A model generated the notes under the pieces. It saw only the letters and a list, made by a program, of their open reading frames with translations, did not search any database and was not told the origin of the DNA. Position numbers and translations under genes: made by a program. A stretch of DNA of 64,000 bases from Pseudomonadota bacterium (GTDB taxonomy: Bacteria > Pseudomonadota > Gammaproteobacteria > Acidiferrobacterales > UBA6901). Location: NCBI GenBank assembly GCA_021785515.1, contig JAJYEX010000009.1:1-64000 (forward strand), written 5' to 3'. Shown here in pieces: positions 54,288 through 64,000 of the stretch. Within the stretch, counting starts at the first letter, position 1, and every line of letters begins with the position of its first letter.

Positions 54288-56306
54288 ATGTCAGCAAAAC
54301 CCCAACAGGCATTACCGAGCCGGCGCGAGCTGGCTAACGCCATACGTGTCCTGTCGATGGATGCGGTGCAAAAGGCGAATTCCGGACATCCGGGTGCGCC
54401 GATGGGGATGGCCGATATAGCGGAGGTGTTGTGGAATGATTTCCTCAAGCACAACCCCACCAACCCGAAATGGACCGATCGGGACCGGTTTGTCCTGTCC
54501 AACGGCCATGGATCGATGCTGCTCTACAGCCTCCTGCACCTTACGGGGTACGATCTGTCGATGGAGGACATCAAGAATTTCCGACAGCTTCACTCCAAGA
54601 CTCCGGGGCATCCGGAATACGGGTATGCGCCAGGGGTGGAAACCACCACGGGACCGCTCGGACAGGGTATAACCAACGCGGTTGGCATGGCCATCGCCGA
54701 GAAGTTGCTCGCGGGCGAATTCAATCAGCCGAACCATGCCATCGTCGACCACTATACATACGTATTTCTTGGCGATGGCTGCCTGATGGAAGGCGTGTCG
54801 CACGAGGCCTGTTCGCTTGCCGGCACTCTCGGTCTCGGGAAACTTATCGCATTCTATGATGACAATGGCATTTCCATTGACGGACATGTCAAAGGCTGGT
54901 TTACGGATGACACACCGAAGCGCTTCGAGGCCTACGGGTGGCACGTGGTGCGTGAAGTCAATGGCCACGACTCGGACGCCGTGCGGAAGGCGATCACCGA
55001 GGGGCGCGCGGTCAGCGACAAACCGACACTTATCTGTTGCAAGACGGTGATCGGCTATGGTGCTCCCAATCTATCCGGAACTCACGAAGTCCATGGGGCG
55101 GCTCTGGGTGAAGCGGAAGTGGCGGCAACGCGCAAAAACCTCGGCTGGAAGTACGATCCGTTCGTGATTCCTGAAGACATCTATGCCGGCTGGGATGCGC
55201 GCCCCAAGGGAAAATCGGCGGAAGATGCATGGACGAAAAAGTTTGCCGACTACCGCGAGGCGTTCCCGGCGCTGGCTGCCGAATTCGAGCGCCGCACGAA
55301 AGGCGAGTTGCCCGCGGGGTGGGCGCAAAAATCGGAAGAATTCATTAAGGCGGTGGATGCTAAAGCCGAAACCATTGCGTCCCGCAAGGCTTCACAGAAC
55401 ACAATCAACGGCTACGGGCCGGTTTTGCCCGAATTGCTGGGCGGGTCTGCCGATCTGGCTGGATCAAATCTCACCATGTGGAAAGGTTCCAGCGGTGTAA
55501 GCCGGACCAACGTCACCGGGAACTATATTCACTATGGTGTGCGGGAGTTCGGCATGTCGGCGATCATGAACGGCATCGCCCTGCACGGTGGCTTCATTCC
55601 GTACGGCGGAACATTTCTGATGTTCTCGGAATACGCGCGCAATGCGTTGCGTATGGCCGCACTCATGAAGCAGCGGGTGGTGTTTGTCTACACCCACGAC
55701 TCCATCGGACTTGGGGAAGATGGGCCGACCCATCAGCCGGTAGAGCAGACCGCCACGCTGCGGCTGATGCCGAACATGTCCGTGTGGCGCCCCTGCGATG
55801 CGGTGGAATCGGCGGTCGCGTGGAAATACGCGATAGAGCGCACTAACGGACCGACCTCGCTGATATTTTCGCGCCAGAATCTGGCACACCAGAAGCGCGA
55901 TGCGGCGCAGATCGCGAATATCAAGCGGGGAGGATACATCCTGAGTGAGGCTGCCGGCGGCAGTCCCGATATGATCATCATTGCCACCGGCTCCGAAGTG
56001 GCGATTGCGACCGAGGCGCAGAAACTGCTCGCTGCCAAGGGTCGCAAGGTGCGCGTTGTCTCTATGCCTTCCACGGACGTCTTCGACGCGCAGGATGCCG
56101 GTTATCGAGAGGCGGTGTTGCCCAAGGGCATCGCCCGCCTGGCAGTCGAGGCCGGTGTTTCGGACGGCTGGCGCAAATATGTGGGGCTCGAAGGCCGGAT
56201 TGTGGGATTGGACCGCTTCGGCGAGTCGGCTCCTGCGGGCACCCTGTTCAAGCAGTTCGGATTTACGGCAGAACATGTGGCCAAAGTCGCTGAGGGGCTG
56301 GGCTAA
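54288..56306 (+). CDS. tkt: Transketolase
   Basis: A 672-residue thiamine-diphosphate enzyme that moves two-carbon units in the Calvin and pentose-phosphate cycles. [15 protein letters not shown] near residue 27, the thiamine-binding [13 protein letters not shown] near 161 and [17 protein letters not shown] near 475 are present. The ATG at 54288 has a gagga ribosome binding site. It heads the tkt-gap-pgk-pyk-fba set. In autotrophs it is often named cbbT. Confidence 0.95.
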   Translation: MSAKPQQALPSRRELANAIRVLSMDAVQKANSGHPGAPMGMADIAEVLWNDFLKHNPTNPKWTDRDRFVLSNGHGSMLLYSLLHLTGYDLSMEDIKNFRQLHSKTPGHPEYGYAPGVETTTGPLGQGITNAVGMAIAEKLLAGEFNQPNHAIVDHYTYVFLGDGCLMEGVSHEACSLAGTLGLGKLIAFYDDNGISIDGHVKGWFTDDTPKRFEAYGWHVVREVNGHDSDAVRKAITEGRAVSDKPTLICCKTVIGYGAPNLSGTHEVHGAALGEAEVAATRKNLGWKYDPFVIPEDIYAGWDARPKGKSAEDAWTKKFADYREAFPALAAEFERRTKGELPAGWAQKSEEFIKAVDAKAETIASRKASQNTINGYGPVLPELLGGSADLAGSNLTMWKGSSGVSRTNVTGNYIHYGVREFGMSAIMNGIALHGGFIPYGGTFLMFSEYARNALRMAALMKQRVVFVYTHDSIGLGEDGPTHQPVEQTATLRLMPNMSVWRPCDAVESAVAWKYAIERTNGPTSLIFSRQNLAHQKRDAAQIANIKRGGYILSEAAGGSPDMIIIATGSEVAIATEAQKLLAAKGRKVRVVSMPSTDVFDAQDAGYREAVLPKGIARLAVEAGVSDGWRKYVGLEGRIVGLDRFGESAPAGTLFKQFGFTAEHVAKVAEGLG

Positions 56307-56348
56307 ACGATTTCCGATTTCATATAACTTCTGGGAGACTTAAAGGCA

Positions 56349-57359
56349 ATGGCAATCAAAGTCGCTATCAATGGCTATGGGCGAATTGGCCGCAACGTGT
56401 TGCGTGCACTGTGCGAGTCCGGCCGCAAAGACATCGAGGTGGTGGCCATTAATGACCTCGGCAATGCTGAAACGAATGCGCACCTGACCCGTCACGACAC
56501 GGTACACGGCAAGTTTGCCGGCACAGTGAAGGTTGAGGGTGACCACATGGTTATCAATGGACACCGCATCCGTGTCTGTGCCGAGCGTGATCCAGCGAAA
56601 CTTCCCTGGAAGGATCTGGGGGTCGACGTTGTTCTCGAATGCACCGGCATATTCCGCAACCGCAGCAAGTGTGCGCCGCATCTCGCAGCCGGGGCTAAGA
56701 AGGTTGTGATTTCCGCGCCGGCTGATAAAAACGAATGTGACGCCACGATTGTGTACGGTGTAAACCACAGTGTGCTCACGTCGGCCATGACCATTATTTC
56801 CAATGCCTCATGCACCACAAACTGCCTCGCACCCCTGGTCAAGCCGCTGCATGACAAGCTGGGCATCGTCACGGGTCTGATGACTACCGTGCACTCCTAT
56901 ACGAATGACCAGGTTCTGACGGATGTGTATCACAGTGACCTCTATCGCGCCCGGGCGGCAGCCTTGAACATGATTCCTACGAAGACGGGTGCCGCCCAGG
57001 CGGTGGGCCTGGTTGTGCCGGAACTCAACGGTAAGCTATCCGGTTTCTCGATACGTGTGCCTACCGCCAATGTTTCGGTTGTTGACCTGACATTTGTTGC
57101 CTCGCGCGACACCGACAAGGATGAGGTGAACGGAATCCTCAAGGCCGCCAGCGAGACGCATCTGAAGGGAATCCTGGCCTACAACACCGAGCCGCTGGTG
57201 TCGAGCGACTTCAACCATACGACGGCGTCCTCGACTTTCGATTCGACCCAGACCAAGGTGATCGGCAACCTGGTCAAGGTGCTGTCCTGGTACGACAACG
57301 AGTGGGGATTCAGTAACCGTATGCTGGATACCACCGTAGCCCTGATGGCTGCGAAGTAA
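56349..57359 (+). CDS. gap: Glyceraldehyde-3-phosphate dehydrogenase
   Basis: A 336-residue [19 protein letters not shown] binds the nucleotide and [12 protein letters not shown] holds the catalytic cysteine near residue 156. It reduces 1,3-bisphosphoglycerate in the Calvin cycle or oxidizes the aldehyde in glycolysis. The residues after the second strand are NDLGNAET, so coenzyme preference cannot be told safely. It is followed by a stable hairpin and then pgk. Confidence 0.95.
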   Translation: MAIKVAINGYGRIGRNVLRALCESGRKDIEVVAINDLGNAETNAHLTRHDTVHGKFAGTVKVEGDHMVINGHRIRVCAERDPAKLPWKDLGVDVVLECTGIFRNRSKCAPHLAAGAKKVVISAPADKNECDATIVYGVNHSVLTSAMTIISNASCTTNCLAPLVKPLHDKLGIVTGLMTTVHSYTNDQVLTDVYHSDLYRARAAALNMIPTKTGAAQAVGLVVPELNGKLSGFSIRVPTANVSVVDLTFVASRDTDKDEVNGILKAASETHLKGILAYNTEPLVSSDFNHTTASSTFDSTQTKVIGNLVKVLSWYDNEWGFSNRMLDTTVALMAAK

Positions 57360-57373
57360 AGTGAAAGTGGCTT

Positions 57374-57402
57374 ATGGCGCAGGCGGTAACCGCCTGCGCC
57401 AT
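57374..57402 (+). other. 13-bp perfect hairpin between gap and pgk
   Basis: ATGGCGCAGGCGG - TAA - CCGCCTGCGCCAT. No T-run follows, so it is unlikely to stop transcription. An RNA-processing or mRNA-stabilizing hairpin that sets gap and pgk expression levels apart is the natural guess. Confidence 0.6.
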
Positions 57403-57431
57403 ACCGTTATCGTCATCAGGGGATATCTGTC

Positions 57432-58613
57432 ATGTCCGTGATCAAACTGTCCGATCTTGATCTCAAAGGTAAGCGTGTACTGATCCGCTCCGACCTTAAT
57501 GTGCCGGTGAAGGATGGCAAAGTGACGTCCGATGCGCGCATCACCGCCTCTCTGCCGACTTTCCGTCACTGCCTGAAAGCCGGGGCAAAGGTCATGGTTA
57601 TGTCCCATCTGGGACGCCCGACCGAAGGTGAATACAGCGAGGAAAACTCTCTCAAGCCAGTGGCAGCCGATCTGTCAAAGAAACTCGGACAGCCGGTTAG
57701 GCTTATACGGGACTGGACAGAGGGGGGGGTTGACGTTGCTCCCGGCGAACTTGTACTGCTGGAGAACGTTCGTTTCAACAAAGGCGAGAAGAAGAACGTT
57801 GACAGCACCGCGCGGATGTACGCGGCGCTATGCGATGTGTTCGTCATGGATGCATTTGGCACGGCACACCGTGCCGAGAGTTCGACTCACGGTGTGGCCA
57901 AGTTTGCGCCAACCGCGTGCGCCGGTCTGTTGCTTACTGAAGAACTCGATGCGCTCGACAAGGCGCTGGCGAATCCCAAGCGTCCGATGGTTGCAATAGT
58001 CGGCGGGTCCAAGGTCTCCACCAAACTAACGGTGCTCGAATCCTTGGCACAAAAGGTTGATCAGCTGGTTGTCGGAGGCGGCATTGCGAATACTTTTCTG
58101 GCTGCTTCAGGAAGGCGGATTGGCAAGTCGCTTGCTGAGCCGGATCTCGTTTCCACCGCGCGACAGCTGATGGAGATGATGTCTGCTCGCGGCGCGAGGA
58201 TTCCGATTGCCGTGGATGTCGTGGTAGGCAAGAAATTCAGCGCTGACGAGCCAGCAATCCTGAAGGATTCAGACAGCGTGGCCGAAGACGACATGATTTT
58301 CGACATTGGCCCCAAAAGCGCCCAGGAACTGGTCGATATCATCATGAAGGCTGGAACGGTGGTGTGGAACGGACCGGTCGGGGTATTCGAGTTTGACCAG
58401 TTTGGCGCAGGCACGAAGCGCATCGCAGAGGCCATAGCCACCACCAAGGCGTTCACGCTGGCCGGCGGCGGAGACACCATTGCAGCGATCCAGAAGTATG
58501 GAATCTACGACAAGGTGTCGTACATATCGACAGCTGGCGGTGCGTTTCTCGAGTATCTTGAGGGAAAGGTGCTTCCGGCGGTGGCCATTCTTGAAGAACG
58601 GGCGAAGCGGTAA
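57432..58613 (+). CDS. pgk: Phosphoglycerate kinase
   Basis: A 393-residue [16 protein letters not shown] near residue 20, [10 protein letters not shown] near 57, [12 protein letters not shown] near 139, VGGSKVSTK near 190 and the nucleotide-binding AGGGDTIAA near 345 match the family. It phosphorylates 3-phosphoglycerate, the product of rubisco, in the Calvin cycle. A run of eight G near 57723 is inside the coding region. An attenuator-like structure follows it before pyk. Confidence 0.96.
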   Translation: MSVIKLSDLDLKGKRVLIRSDLNVPVKDGKVTSDARITASLPTFRHCLKAGAKVMVMSHLGRPTEGEYSEENSLKPVAADLSKKLGQPVRLIRDWTEGGVDVAPGELVLLENVRFNKGEKKNVDSTARMYAALCDVFVMDAFGTAHRAESSTHGVAKFAPTACAGLLLTEELDALDKALANPKRPMVAIVGGSKVSTKLTVLESLAQKVDQLVVGGGIANTFLAASGRRIGKSLAEPDLVSTARQLMEMMSARGARIPIAVDVVVGKKFSADEPAILKDSDSVAEDDMIFDIGPKSAQELVDIIMKAGTVVWNGPVGVFEFDQFGAGTKRIAEAIATTKAFTLAGGGDTIAAIQKYGIYDKVSYISTAGGAFLEYLEGKVLPAVAILEERAKR

Positions 58614-58628
58614 TCTGCACAGCGCGAA

Positions 58629-58675
58629 GGCGGAATGCGCCGGTGTTCCGCCAGCCATCTTACGGCGGTTTTTTT
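58629..58675 (+). promoter_or_regulatory. Attenuator-like hairpins between pgk and pyk
   Basis: Hairpin one pairs GGCGGAA (58629-58635) with TTCCGCC (58646-58652). The right half, CCGCC (58648-58652), can instead pair with GGCGG (58664-58668), which runs directly into seven T (58669-58675). The two structures exclude each other, as in an attenuator. The terminator stem is short (5 bp). It lies 21 nt before the pyk ATG. Confidence 0.5.
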
Positions 58676-58696
58676 CCGGAGCCGGCCAAGGAGTAT

Positions 58697-60136
58697 ATGT
58701 TTAGACGAACGAAGATTGTTGCCACACTGGGTCCTGCCACAGATGACCCGAAAGTTATGGATAAACTCATCGAGGCAGGGGTCGACGTTGTCCGCCTGAA
58801 CTTCTCGCATGCCACGGCCGAAATCCACGCGCACCGAGCAGAGGCGGCCCGCGAACGGGCCCAAGCCCATGACCGCCAGGTCGGGGTGCTCGTGGATCTT
58901 CAGGGCCCAAAAATTCGCATAGGAAGGTTCAGGGACGGGCCGGTCCATCTCGCCGAGGGCGACAATTTCATTATCGACGTCGATCATCCGCTCGATCAGG
59001 GTGACCAGCGGTGCGTTGGTACAACCTACAAATCTCTGCCCGATGACGTTTCGCGCGGCTCGACGTTGCTCCTGGACGACGGCCGCATCGTGTTGTGGGT
59101 CGACCGTGTCGCCGGTAGCGAGGTTATCTGCAGGGTAGTTGCTGGCGGAGAGCTGTCCAACAACAAAGGCATAAACCGTCAGGGCGGGGGCCTGTCAGCT
59201 CCGGCTCTCACGGAGAAGGACCGGGATGACATAAAGGCCGCTGCCGCCATGCACGCAGACTACGTGGCAATCTCCTTTCCGCGCAGCGCCAAGGATGTGG
59301 TGGAGGCACGCGAACTGCTGCGGGCTGCTGGCGGACTCGGCGGCATTGTCGCCAAGATCGAGCGTGCCGAGGCTGTGAAGGCTATTGAGGAAATCATTCG
59401 CGCGTCTGACGCGGTGATGATCGCGCGTGGCGATCTGGGTGTTGAAATCGGAGATGCCGCGCTGCCGCCGGTGCAGAAGCGGATAATCAAACTTGCCCGG
59501 AAGATGAACCGGATCGTCATTACAGCGACCCAAATGATGGAATCGATGATCGAGAATGCGATTCCTACTCGGGCCGAAGTATCGGACGTGGCCAATGCGG
59601 TGCTGGATGGAACCGATGCGGTGATGCTGTCGGCCGAGACCGCGATGGGCAAGCATCCGGTGGAGGCGGTAGCAGCGATGGACCGCGTCTGCCGTGAGGC
59701 CGAAAAGCATGAAGATACCATCGTTCTGGACCAGCGCATTGACCAGCATTTTAGTCGCATGGATGAAGCGATCGCGCGGGCCACGATGTATGTGGCCAAT
59801 CATCTTACGGTAAGGGCCATCGCAGCCTTGACGGAGTCCGGGTCTACCGCGCTCTGGATGTCACGCATCAACTCGGCAGTGCCTATTTATGCGCTGACAC
59901 CCCACGTCGAGACCCGTCGGAAGGTCACGCTTTATCGCGGCGTCTATCCAGTGGGTTTTATGCTCACGTCCAAGGACCCCGCGGTCGTGATGCAGGAAGC
60001 GGTCGACGAACTGCGCCGCCGGGGCGCCGTGCGCGACGGCGACCTGACAATACTCACCATCGGTGAGCCCCTGGCCAAGCCAGGGGGCACAAACACGATG
60101 AAAATCGTCCGGGTCGGAGAACTGCACAAGGACTAA
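58697..60136 (+). CDS. pyk: Pyruvate kinase
   Basis: A 479-residue pyruvate kinase. RTKIVATLGPATDD at the start, VDLQGPKIRIG near 76, MIARGDLGVEIG near 258 and TATQMMESMI near 285 fit the family. It makes pyruvate and ATP from phosphoenolpyruvate. In an autotroph it links fixed carbon to biosynthesis. The ATG at 58697 has an aaggag ribosome binding site; the track start at 58643 lies in the leader. Confidence 0.95.
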   Translation: MFRRTKIVATLGPATDDPKVMDKLIEAGVDVVRLNFSHATAEIHAHRAEAARERAQAHDRQVGVLVDLQGPKIRIGRFRDGPVHLAEGDNFIIDVDHPLDQGDQRCVGTTYKSLPDDVSRGSTLLLDDGRIVLWVDRVAGSEVICRVVAGGELSNNKGINRQGGGLSAPALTEKDRDDIKAAAAMHADYVAISFPRSAKDVVEARELLRAAGGLGGIVAKIERAEAVKAIEEIIRASDAVMIARGDLGVEIGDAALPPVQKRIIKLARKMNRIVITATQMMESMIENAIPTRAEVSDVANAVLDGTDAVMLSAETAMGKHPVEAVAAMDRVCREAEKHEDTIVLDQRIDQHFSRMDEAIARATMYVANHLTVRAIAALTESGSTALWMSRINSAVPIYALTPHVETRRKVTLYRGVYPVGFMLTSKDPAVVMQEAVDELRRRGAVRDGDLTILTIGEPLAKPGGTNTMKIVRVGELHKD

Positions 60137-60625
60137 CTGCAGGAAAACGAGACTGGAGACCGGTTTTTCATCGAGGTCCGGCCGGATGGGCTGGACGCCG
60201 GGGCTAACCCGCACAAATTTTAAAAGAATCGGGGCACCAACATGACTGGTGACCCAGTGACTTGGCAACGACTTTCCGGGAGAATGGCGTGGATCGGGCG
60301 GGCGGTTTATAATCCCCGGCCGCGCCTCCGAACAGCGTGCGGTGAGCCCGCTACAAACGGGTAGCTGTGAGCGAGGTAGCCGGTGTGTGGGCAGGGAAGT
60401 CAGGTACATGCCGTGAAGGGGGTAGAGCTGTAAAGGGAGTGGCCATAGGTTATGTGTCCGGTCGTTCTTGTTTTCCAGATCTCGGAACGGACATGGACCG
60501 CAGTCGCCGCCCAGCAGCGGTTGGCGCGCAACTACAACAATCGCCGGGGTGGAGGGTTCACTGTTCCAAGCAGCTGAAATCCCAGGTTCGGTGATATTGT
60601 CAAATTTCTTACGTAGGAGACCGTT
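60137..60625 (+). promoter_or_regulatory. Long upstream region of fba with a consensus -10 box
   Basis: About 489 bases between pyk and fba. A perfect TATAAT lies at 60308-60313, though only a weak hexamer lies 17 nt upstream (TGGCGT). If used, the mRNA would have a leader of about 300 nt. The leader has short inverted repeats such as CCCG...CGGG but no structure I can name. The 60367..60594 ORF is not convincing. Confidence 0.4.
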
Positions 60626-61690
60626 ATGGCATTAGTTTCTCTGCGCCAACTGCTGGATCACGCCGCTGAGTACACGTATGGCGTGCCGGCGTTCAATGTG
60701 AACAATCTCGAACAGATGCGCGCCATCATGGAAGCCGCTGCCGAGACCGACAGTCCGGTAATCGTTCAGGCTTCTGCAGGTGCCCGTAAATATGCAGGAG
60801 CCTCCTTCCTGCGCCACCTGATTCTCGCTGCCATCGAAGAGTGGCCGCAGATTCCGGTAGTCATGCATCAGGATCACGGCGCCAGCCCGGCCGTATGTCA
60901 GCGCTCCATTCAGCTTGGTTTTTCCTCGGTCATGATGGATGGCTCGCTGAAGGAAGACATGAAGACCCCGGCGACGTATGAATACAATGTTGATGTCACC
61001 CGCCGTGTGGTGGACATGGCTCACGCCTGCGGGGTATCGGTAGAGGGCGAGCTTGGTTGCCTGGGTAGCCTGGAAACAGGGATGGCAGGCGAGGAAGATG
61101 GTTCAGGTGCCGAAGGCAAGCTTGATCACAGCCAGTTGCTGACTGACCCTGATCAGGCCGCAGACTTTGTGAAGAAGACCAAGGTGGATGCCTTGGCGAT
61201 TGCGATTGGCACGAGTCACGGTGCGTACAAGTTCACCCGCCCGCCGACCGGAGAAATCCTCGCCATCGAGCGCATCAAGCAGATCCACAAGCGCATTCCG
61301 ACCACCCATCTCGTGATGCATGGATCGAGTTCCGTTCCTCAGGACTGGCTCAAGATGATCAACACCTACGGTGGCGACATGGGACAAACCTATGGTGTTC
61401 CGGTTGAGGAGATTCAGCAGGGCATCAAGCACGGGGTGCGTAAGGTTAATATCGACACAGATCTGCGCATGGCGTCTACGGGGGCGGTACGCAAGTTCCT
61501 GGCGGAAAACAAGAAGGAGTTCGATCCCCGCAAGTGGCTCGTGGCTGCCACCAAAGGCATGAAGGAAGTCTGCAGACTCCGCTATGAGGCGTTTGGTTGT
61601 GCGGGGCAGGCCTCGAAGATCAGGCCCGTCAGCCTGGAAGCCATGACCAAGCGTTACGAGAAGGGCGAGCTCGATCCGCGGGTGAACTAG
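60626..61690 (+). CDS. fba: Class II fructose-bisphosphate aldolase, Calvin-cycle type
   Basis: A 354-residue zinc aldolase. [25 protein letters not shown] with the catalytic Asp and a metal His, [24 protein letters not shown] and NIDTDLRM are all present. The length and the C-terminal segment fit the Calvin-cycle subgroup (CbbA). It makes fructose- and sedoheptulose-bisphosphate. It is the last gene of the block and is followed by a hairpin. Confidence 0.95.
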   Translation: MALVSLRQLLDHAAEYTYGVPAFNVNNLEQMRAIMEAAAETDSPVIVQASAGARKYAGASFLRHLILAAIEEWPQIPVVMHQDHGASPAVCQRSIQLGFSSVMMDGSLKEDMKTPATYEYNVDVTRRVVDMAHACGVSVEGELGCLGSLETGMAGEEDGSGAEGKLDHSQLLTDPDQAADFVKKTKVDALAIAIGTSHGAYKFTRPPTGEILAIERIKQIHKRIPTTHLVMHGSSSVPQDWLKMINTYGGDMGQTYGVPVEEIQQGIKHGVRKVNIDTDLRMASTGAVRKFLAENKKEFDPRKWLVAATKGMKEVCRLRYEAFGCAGQASKIRPVSLEAMTKRYEKGELDPRVN

Positions 61691-61748
61691 GCCGGACGGC
61701 CCTGCCCGGATGCTTGCTGGGCTGTGGCGGTCGAATTGCGGATTGTAT

Positions 61749-61770
61749 GAGGGACGGCTTGCCGTCCCTC
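61749..61770 (+). terminator. Hairpin after fba
   Basis: GAGGGACGG-CTTG-CCGTCCCTC (10-bp with the flanking G-C), followed by GTCGTTT, a weak T-tail. It sits 59 nt after the fba stop and likely ends the Calvin block transcript. Confidence 0.6.
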
Positions 61771-61854
61771 GTCGTTTGGGCCGCATATTCCCGCTGGGAT
61801 TGGGCAGACTTTGGTGCTTGCGTTGCGCTGGCCCCCGGGCCTATTTTGTGAGGC

Positions 61855-62247
61855 ATGGTCTATCGGAAATATCCCTGTCCCTGCTGCGGTTATCGGGTAT
61901 TCCGGATGCAGCCGGGAAACCACGAAAAATGCCCCATTTGTCTGTGGGAGGACGACCTACCGCAGCTGCGCTTTCCCTGCATGCCGGGCAGCGCCAACCG
62001 GGTGTCGCTGGAGCAGGCCCAGATCAACTACGCGTCATTCGGCGTTTCGGAGCGGCGCAATATCGGGTGTGCCCGCGAACCCCTGGAAGGGGAGGATCGG
62101 GACGAACTCTGGCGGCCCTTTGATTCGTCCCGTGACAATCCAGAAGAGCCGCAGCACGGCGTGAATTACGCGGACTCTTACCCGCTGGCAGACACCACAG
62201 TGCTGTATTACTGGCGTTCGACTTACTGGCGTCGTTTCACGAGCTAA
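61855..62247 (+). CDS. CPCC-family cysteine-rich protein
   Basis: A 130-residue protein with N-terminal CPCCGYRVF and CPICLWEDD motifs, which define a small zinc-ribbon-like family (cysteine-rich CPCC). A long acidic middle follows, then YADSYPLADTTVLYYWRS. Its function is unknown. It lies alone between fba and the convergent cbbR. Confidence 0.8.
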   Translation: MVYRKYPCPCCGYRVFRMQPGNHEKCPICLWEDDLPQLRFPCMPGSANRVSLEQAQINYASFGVSERRNIGCAREPLEGEDRDELWRPFDSSRDNPEEPQHGVNYADSYPLADTTVLYYWRSTYWRRFTS

Positions 62248-62280
62248 CGGCGGGGTGTGGCCACCCCAGTCCTGGCGTGG

Positions 62281-63165
62281 TCAGGCTGCGCTGAGCAAGA
62301 AACGCTTAAAGGCTTCGGCCGCGGCCGGTAGCCGTTTACCGTGACGGTGTACGACGTACCAGTGCCGCATGATTGGAAATTCGGCGATCCGGAGTATGGT
62401 TAGCCGCTTGAGCGTGAGCTCCTGCTCGACCGTGGCGCGGGACAGCAATCCCAGTCCAAGACCCGCCTGAACGCTCTGCTTGATTGCCTCGTTGCTGCCA
62501 ACTTCCATCCCGGTTTTCAGGCGAATTCCCCGCTCGGCGAAGAATCGCTCCATGGCAACCCTTGTCCCGGATCCCGGTTCGCGCACAAGAAAAGTCTCTT
62601 CCTGCAAACGGCGCAGCGGGATGTTTTCCCTGTTTGCGAGCGGATGACCAGGGGGCGCCACGATTACCAGCGGGTTTTCCATGAACGCCTGGGCGTCAAC
62701 GTCGAGGCTCGCCGGGGGTTGTCCCATGACCACGATATCCACAGTGTTGTCACGGAGCTGGCCCAGCAGGGTTTCGCGATTGGTTACGTCAAGACTGACG
62801 GTTATGCCCGGGTAGCGTTGATGGAAAGTGGCAAGAAGGCTGGGCACAAAGTAGTTGGCGGTGGAGGCAACCGATATGCGCAGCCTGCCGCTGCTCAGTC
62901 CTTTCAGGTCCGCAAGCAGCGTCTCCATTTCGTCCAGCTGTTGTGCGATCGAGCGGCTGTATTGATAAACTTCGCGCCCCGCTTCGGTGAGGTGAATTCG
63001 TCTGCCCACCCGCTCGAACAAGGGCACACCGAGCTGTCGCTCGAGCTGCCGTACCTGCATAGAGACTGCCGGCTGACTCAGAAACAGTTCGGTGGCGGCT
63101 CGCGTATAACTCAGGTTTCGCGCGACAGACTCAAAAACCTTCATTTGTCGTAAGGTTACATTCAT
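62281..63165 (-). CDS. cbbR: CbbR, LysR-type activator of Calvin-cycle genes
   Basis: A 294-residue LysR-type regulator. The N-terminal winged helix-turn-helix (AATELFLSQPAVSMQVRQLE) is followed by a substrate-binding-like domain. It is transcribed divergently from cbbL, the hallmark of cbbR. In relatives it responds to metabolites such as phosphoenolpyruvate or RuBP. Its start codon lies inside the left arm of the operator-like dyad, so it may repress itself. Confidence 0.92.
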   Translation of the reverse strand: MNVTLRQMKVFESVARNLSYTRAATELFLSQPAVSMQVRQLERQLGVPLFERVGRRIHLTEAGREVYQYSRSIAQQLDEMETLLADLKGLSSGRLRISVASTANYFVPSLLATFHQRYPGITVSLDVTNRETLLGQLRDNTVDIVVMGQPPASLDVDAQAFMENPLVIVAPPGHPLANRENIPLRRLQEETFLVREPGSGTRVAMERFFAERGIRLKTGMEVGSNEAIKQSVQAGLGLGLLSRATVEQELTLKRLTILRIAEFPIMRHWYVVHRHGKRLPAAAEAFKRFLLSAA

Positions 63166-63212
63166 AAGTAATACGTTATTATAATTATCATAAATATTTA
63201 GTATTACTTATG
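63163..63212 (+). promoter_or_regulatory. Perfect 12-bp dyad in the cbbR-cbbL gap, probable CbbR site
   Basis: CATAAGTAATAC (63163-63174) and GTATTACTTATG (63201-63212) are a perfect 12-bp inverted repeat with 26 nt between. The interior is AT-rich, with TNA-N7/8-TNA-type spacing as in LysR sites. The right arm overlaps TTTAGT (63197-63202), which with TACTAT (63220-63225) gives a 17-nt-spaced promoter for cbbL. The left arm covers the cbbR ATG. Confidence 0.6.
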
Positions 63213-63374
63213 CAACTATTACTATACCCTTACACAACTTAGCTGATTGATCCGTCCTTCAGGCATGCCGTAATACGCTCGATCGGTGTGGGTTTCCCAT
63301 CGGGCGTGGCCGTAAATTTGACTCGGATCAGAACAGACTATGTGTATGGCGCCGGGCCGAATCCCGGACCCTAA

Positions 63375-64000
<626 letters not shown>

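Overview
This window comes from a chemolithoautotrophic sulfur-oxidizing proteobacterium, most likely a gammaproteobacterium. It carries sulfite-oxidation genes (sat, aprBA and a qmoAB-hdrCB module) and carbon-fixation genes (cbbQO, cbbR, the 5' part of form I cbbL, and a tkt-gap-pgk-pyk-fba block). It also has a long housekeeping and type IV pilus stretch whose order (proC-yggT, pilT-pilU, pyrR-pyrB-pyrC', ruvX, yqgE, tonB, gshB, pilGHIJ-chpA-chpC, bioA) recalls the Pseudomonas aeruginosa chromosome. The lineage call rests on gene content and synteny remembered from established knowledge. No rRNA or tRNA gene was found to support it.

Layout. 0.3-4.8 kb, minus strand: an outer-membrane beta-barrel protein, then the rubisco-activase pair cbbQ-cbbO. 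5.1-10.2 kb, plus: qmoA-qmoB-hdrC-hdrB, followed by a small conserved-looking protein and an FNR-type regulator. 12-16.9 kb, minus: a CxxCxxCC-type protein and sat-aprB-aprA, closed by a very strong intrinsic terminator. 17.4-26.2 kb: moaD-moaE, a secreted DUF4124-like protein, a TauE/SafE permease, bactofilin, pyrE, xthA, glutaredoxin, an AmpG-like transporter, a Sel1-repeat protein and a secreted protein of unknown role. 26.2-30 kb, minus: dynamin-like GTPase, yggU, yggT, proC. 30.2-32.5 kb, plus: pilT-pilU. 32.5-39.6 kb, minus: gshA-gshB-tonB-yqgE-ruvX-pyrR-pyrB-pyrC', partly coupled by 4-nt overlaps, some with TTG starts. 40-50.4 kb, plus: the Pil-Chp chemosensory cluster. 50.4-53.8 kb: bioA (minus), a redoxin, an unknown protein and an inositol-phosphatase-family enzyme. 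54-61.7 kb, plus: the Calvin/glycolysis block, with several RNA-like elements in its gaps. 61.8-64 kb: a CPCC protein and the divergent cbbR/cbbL pair, with cbbL cut by the window end.

How it fits together. AprBA and Sat would oxidize cytoplasmic sulfite to sulfate through APS with ATP formation. QmoAB-HdrCB is the expected electron partner of AprBA, but no membrane QmoC subunit is encoded here. TauE/SafE could export sulfite or sulfate, though its substrate is not shown. The reductant and ATP would feed CO2 fixation through rubisco (CbbL, activated by CbbQO) and sugar-phosphate recycling (Tkt, Gap, Pgk, Fba). An 11-nt sequence is shared by the sat upstream region and the cbbR-cbbL intergenic dyad, which hints at common control of sulfur oxidation and carbon fixation.

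No CRISPR array, prophage or insertion sequence was recognised. I found no wholly new multi-gene system. The most interesting unexplained items are non-coding: a possible small RNA or leader before tkt, an attenuator-like pair before pyk, a long leader before fba, and dyads in the cbbQ-qmoA and cbbR-cbbL gaps. The hybrid qmoAB-hdrCB module and the unknown proteins around it also merit attention.
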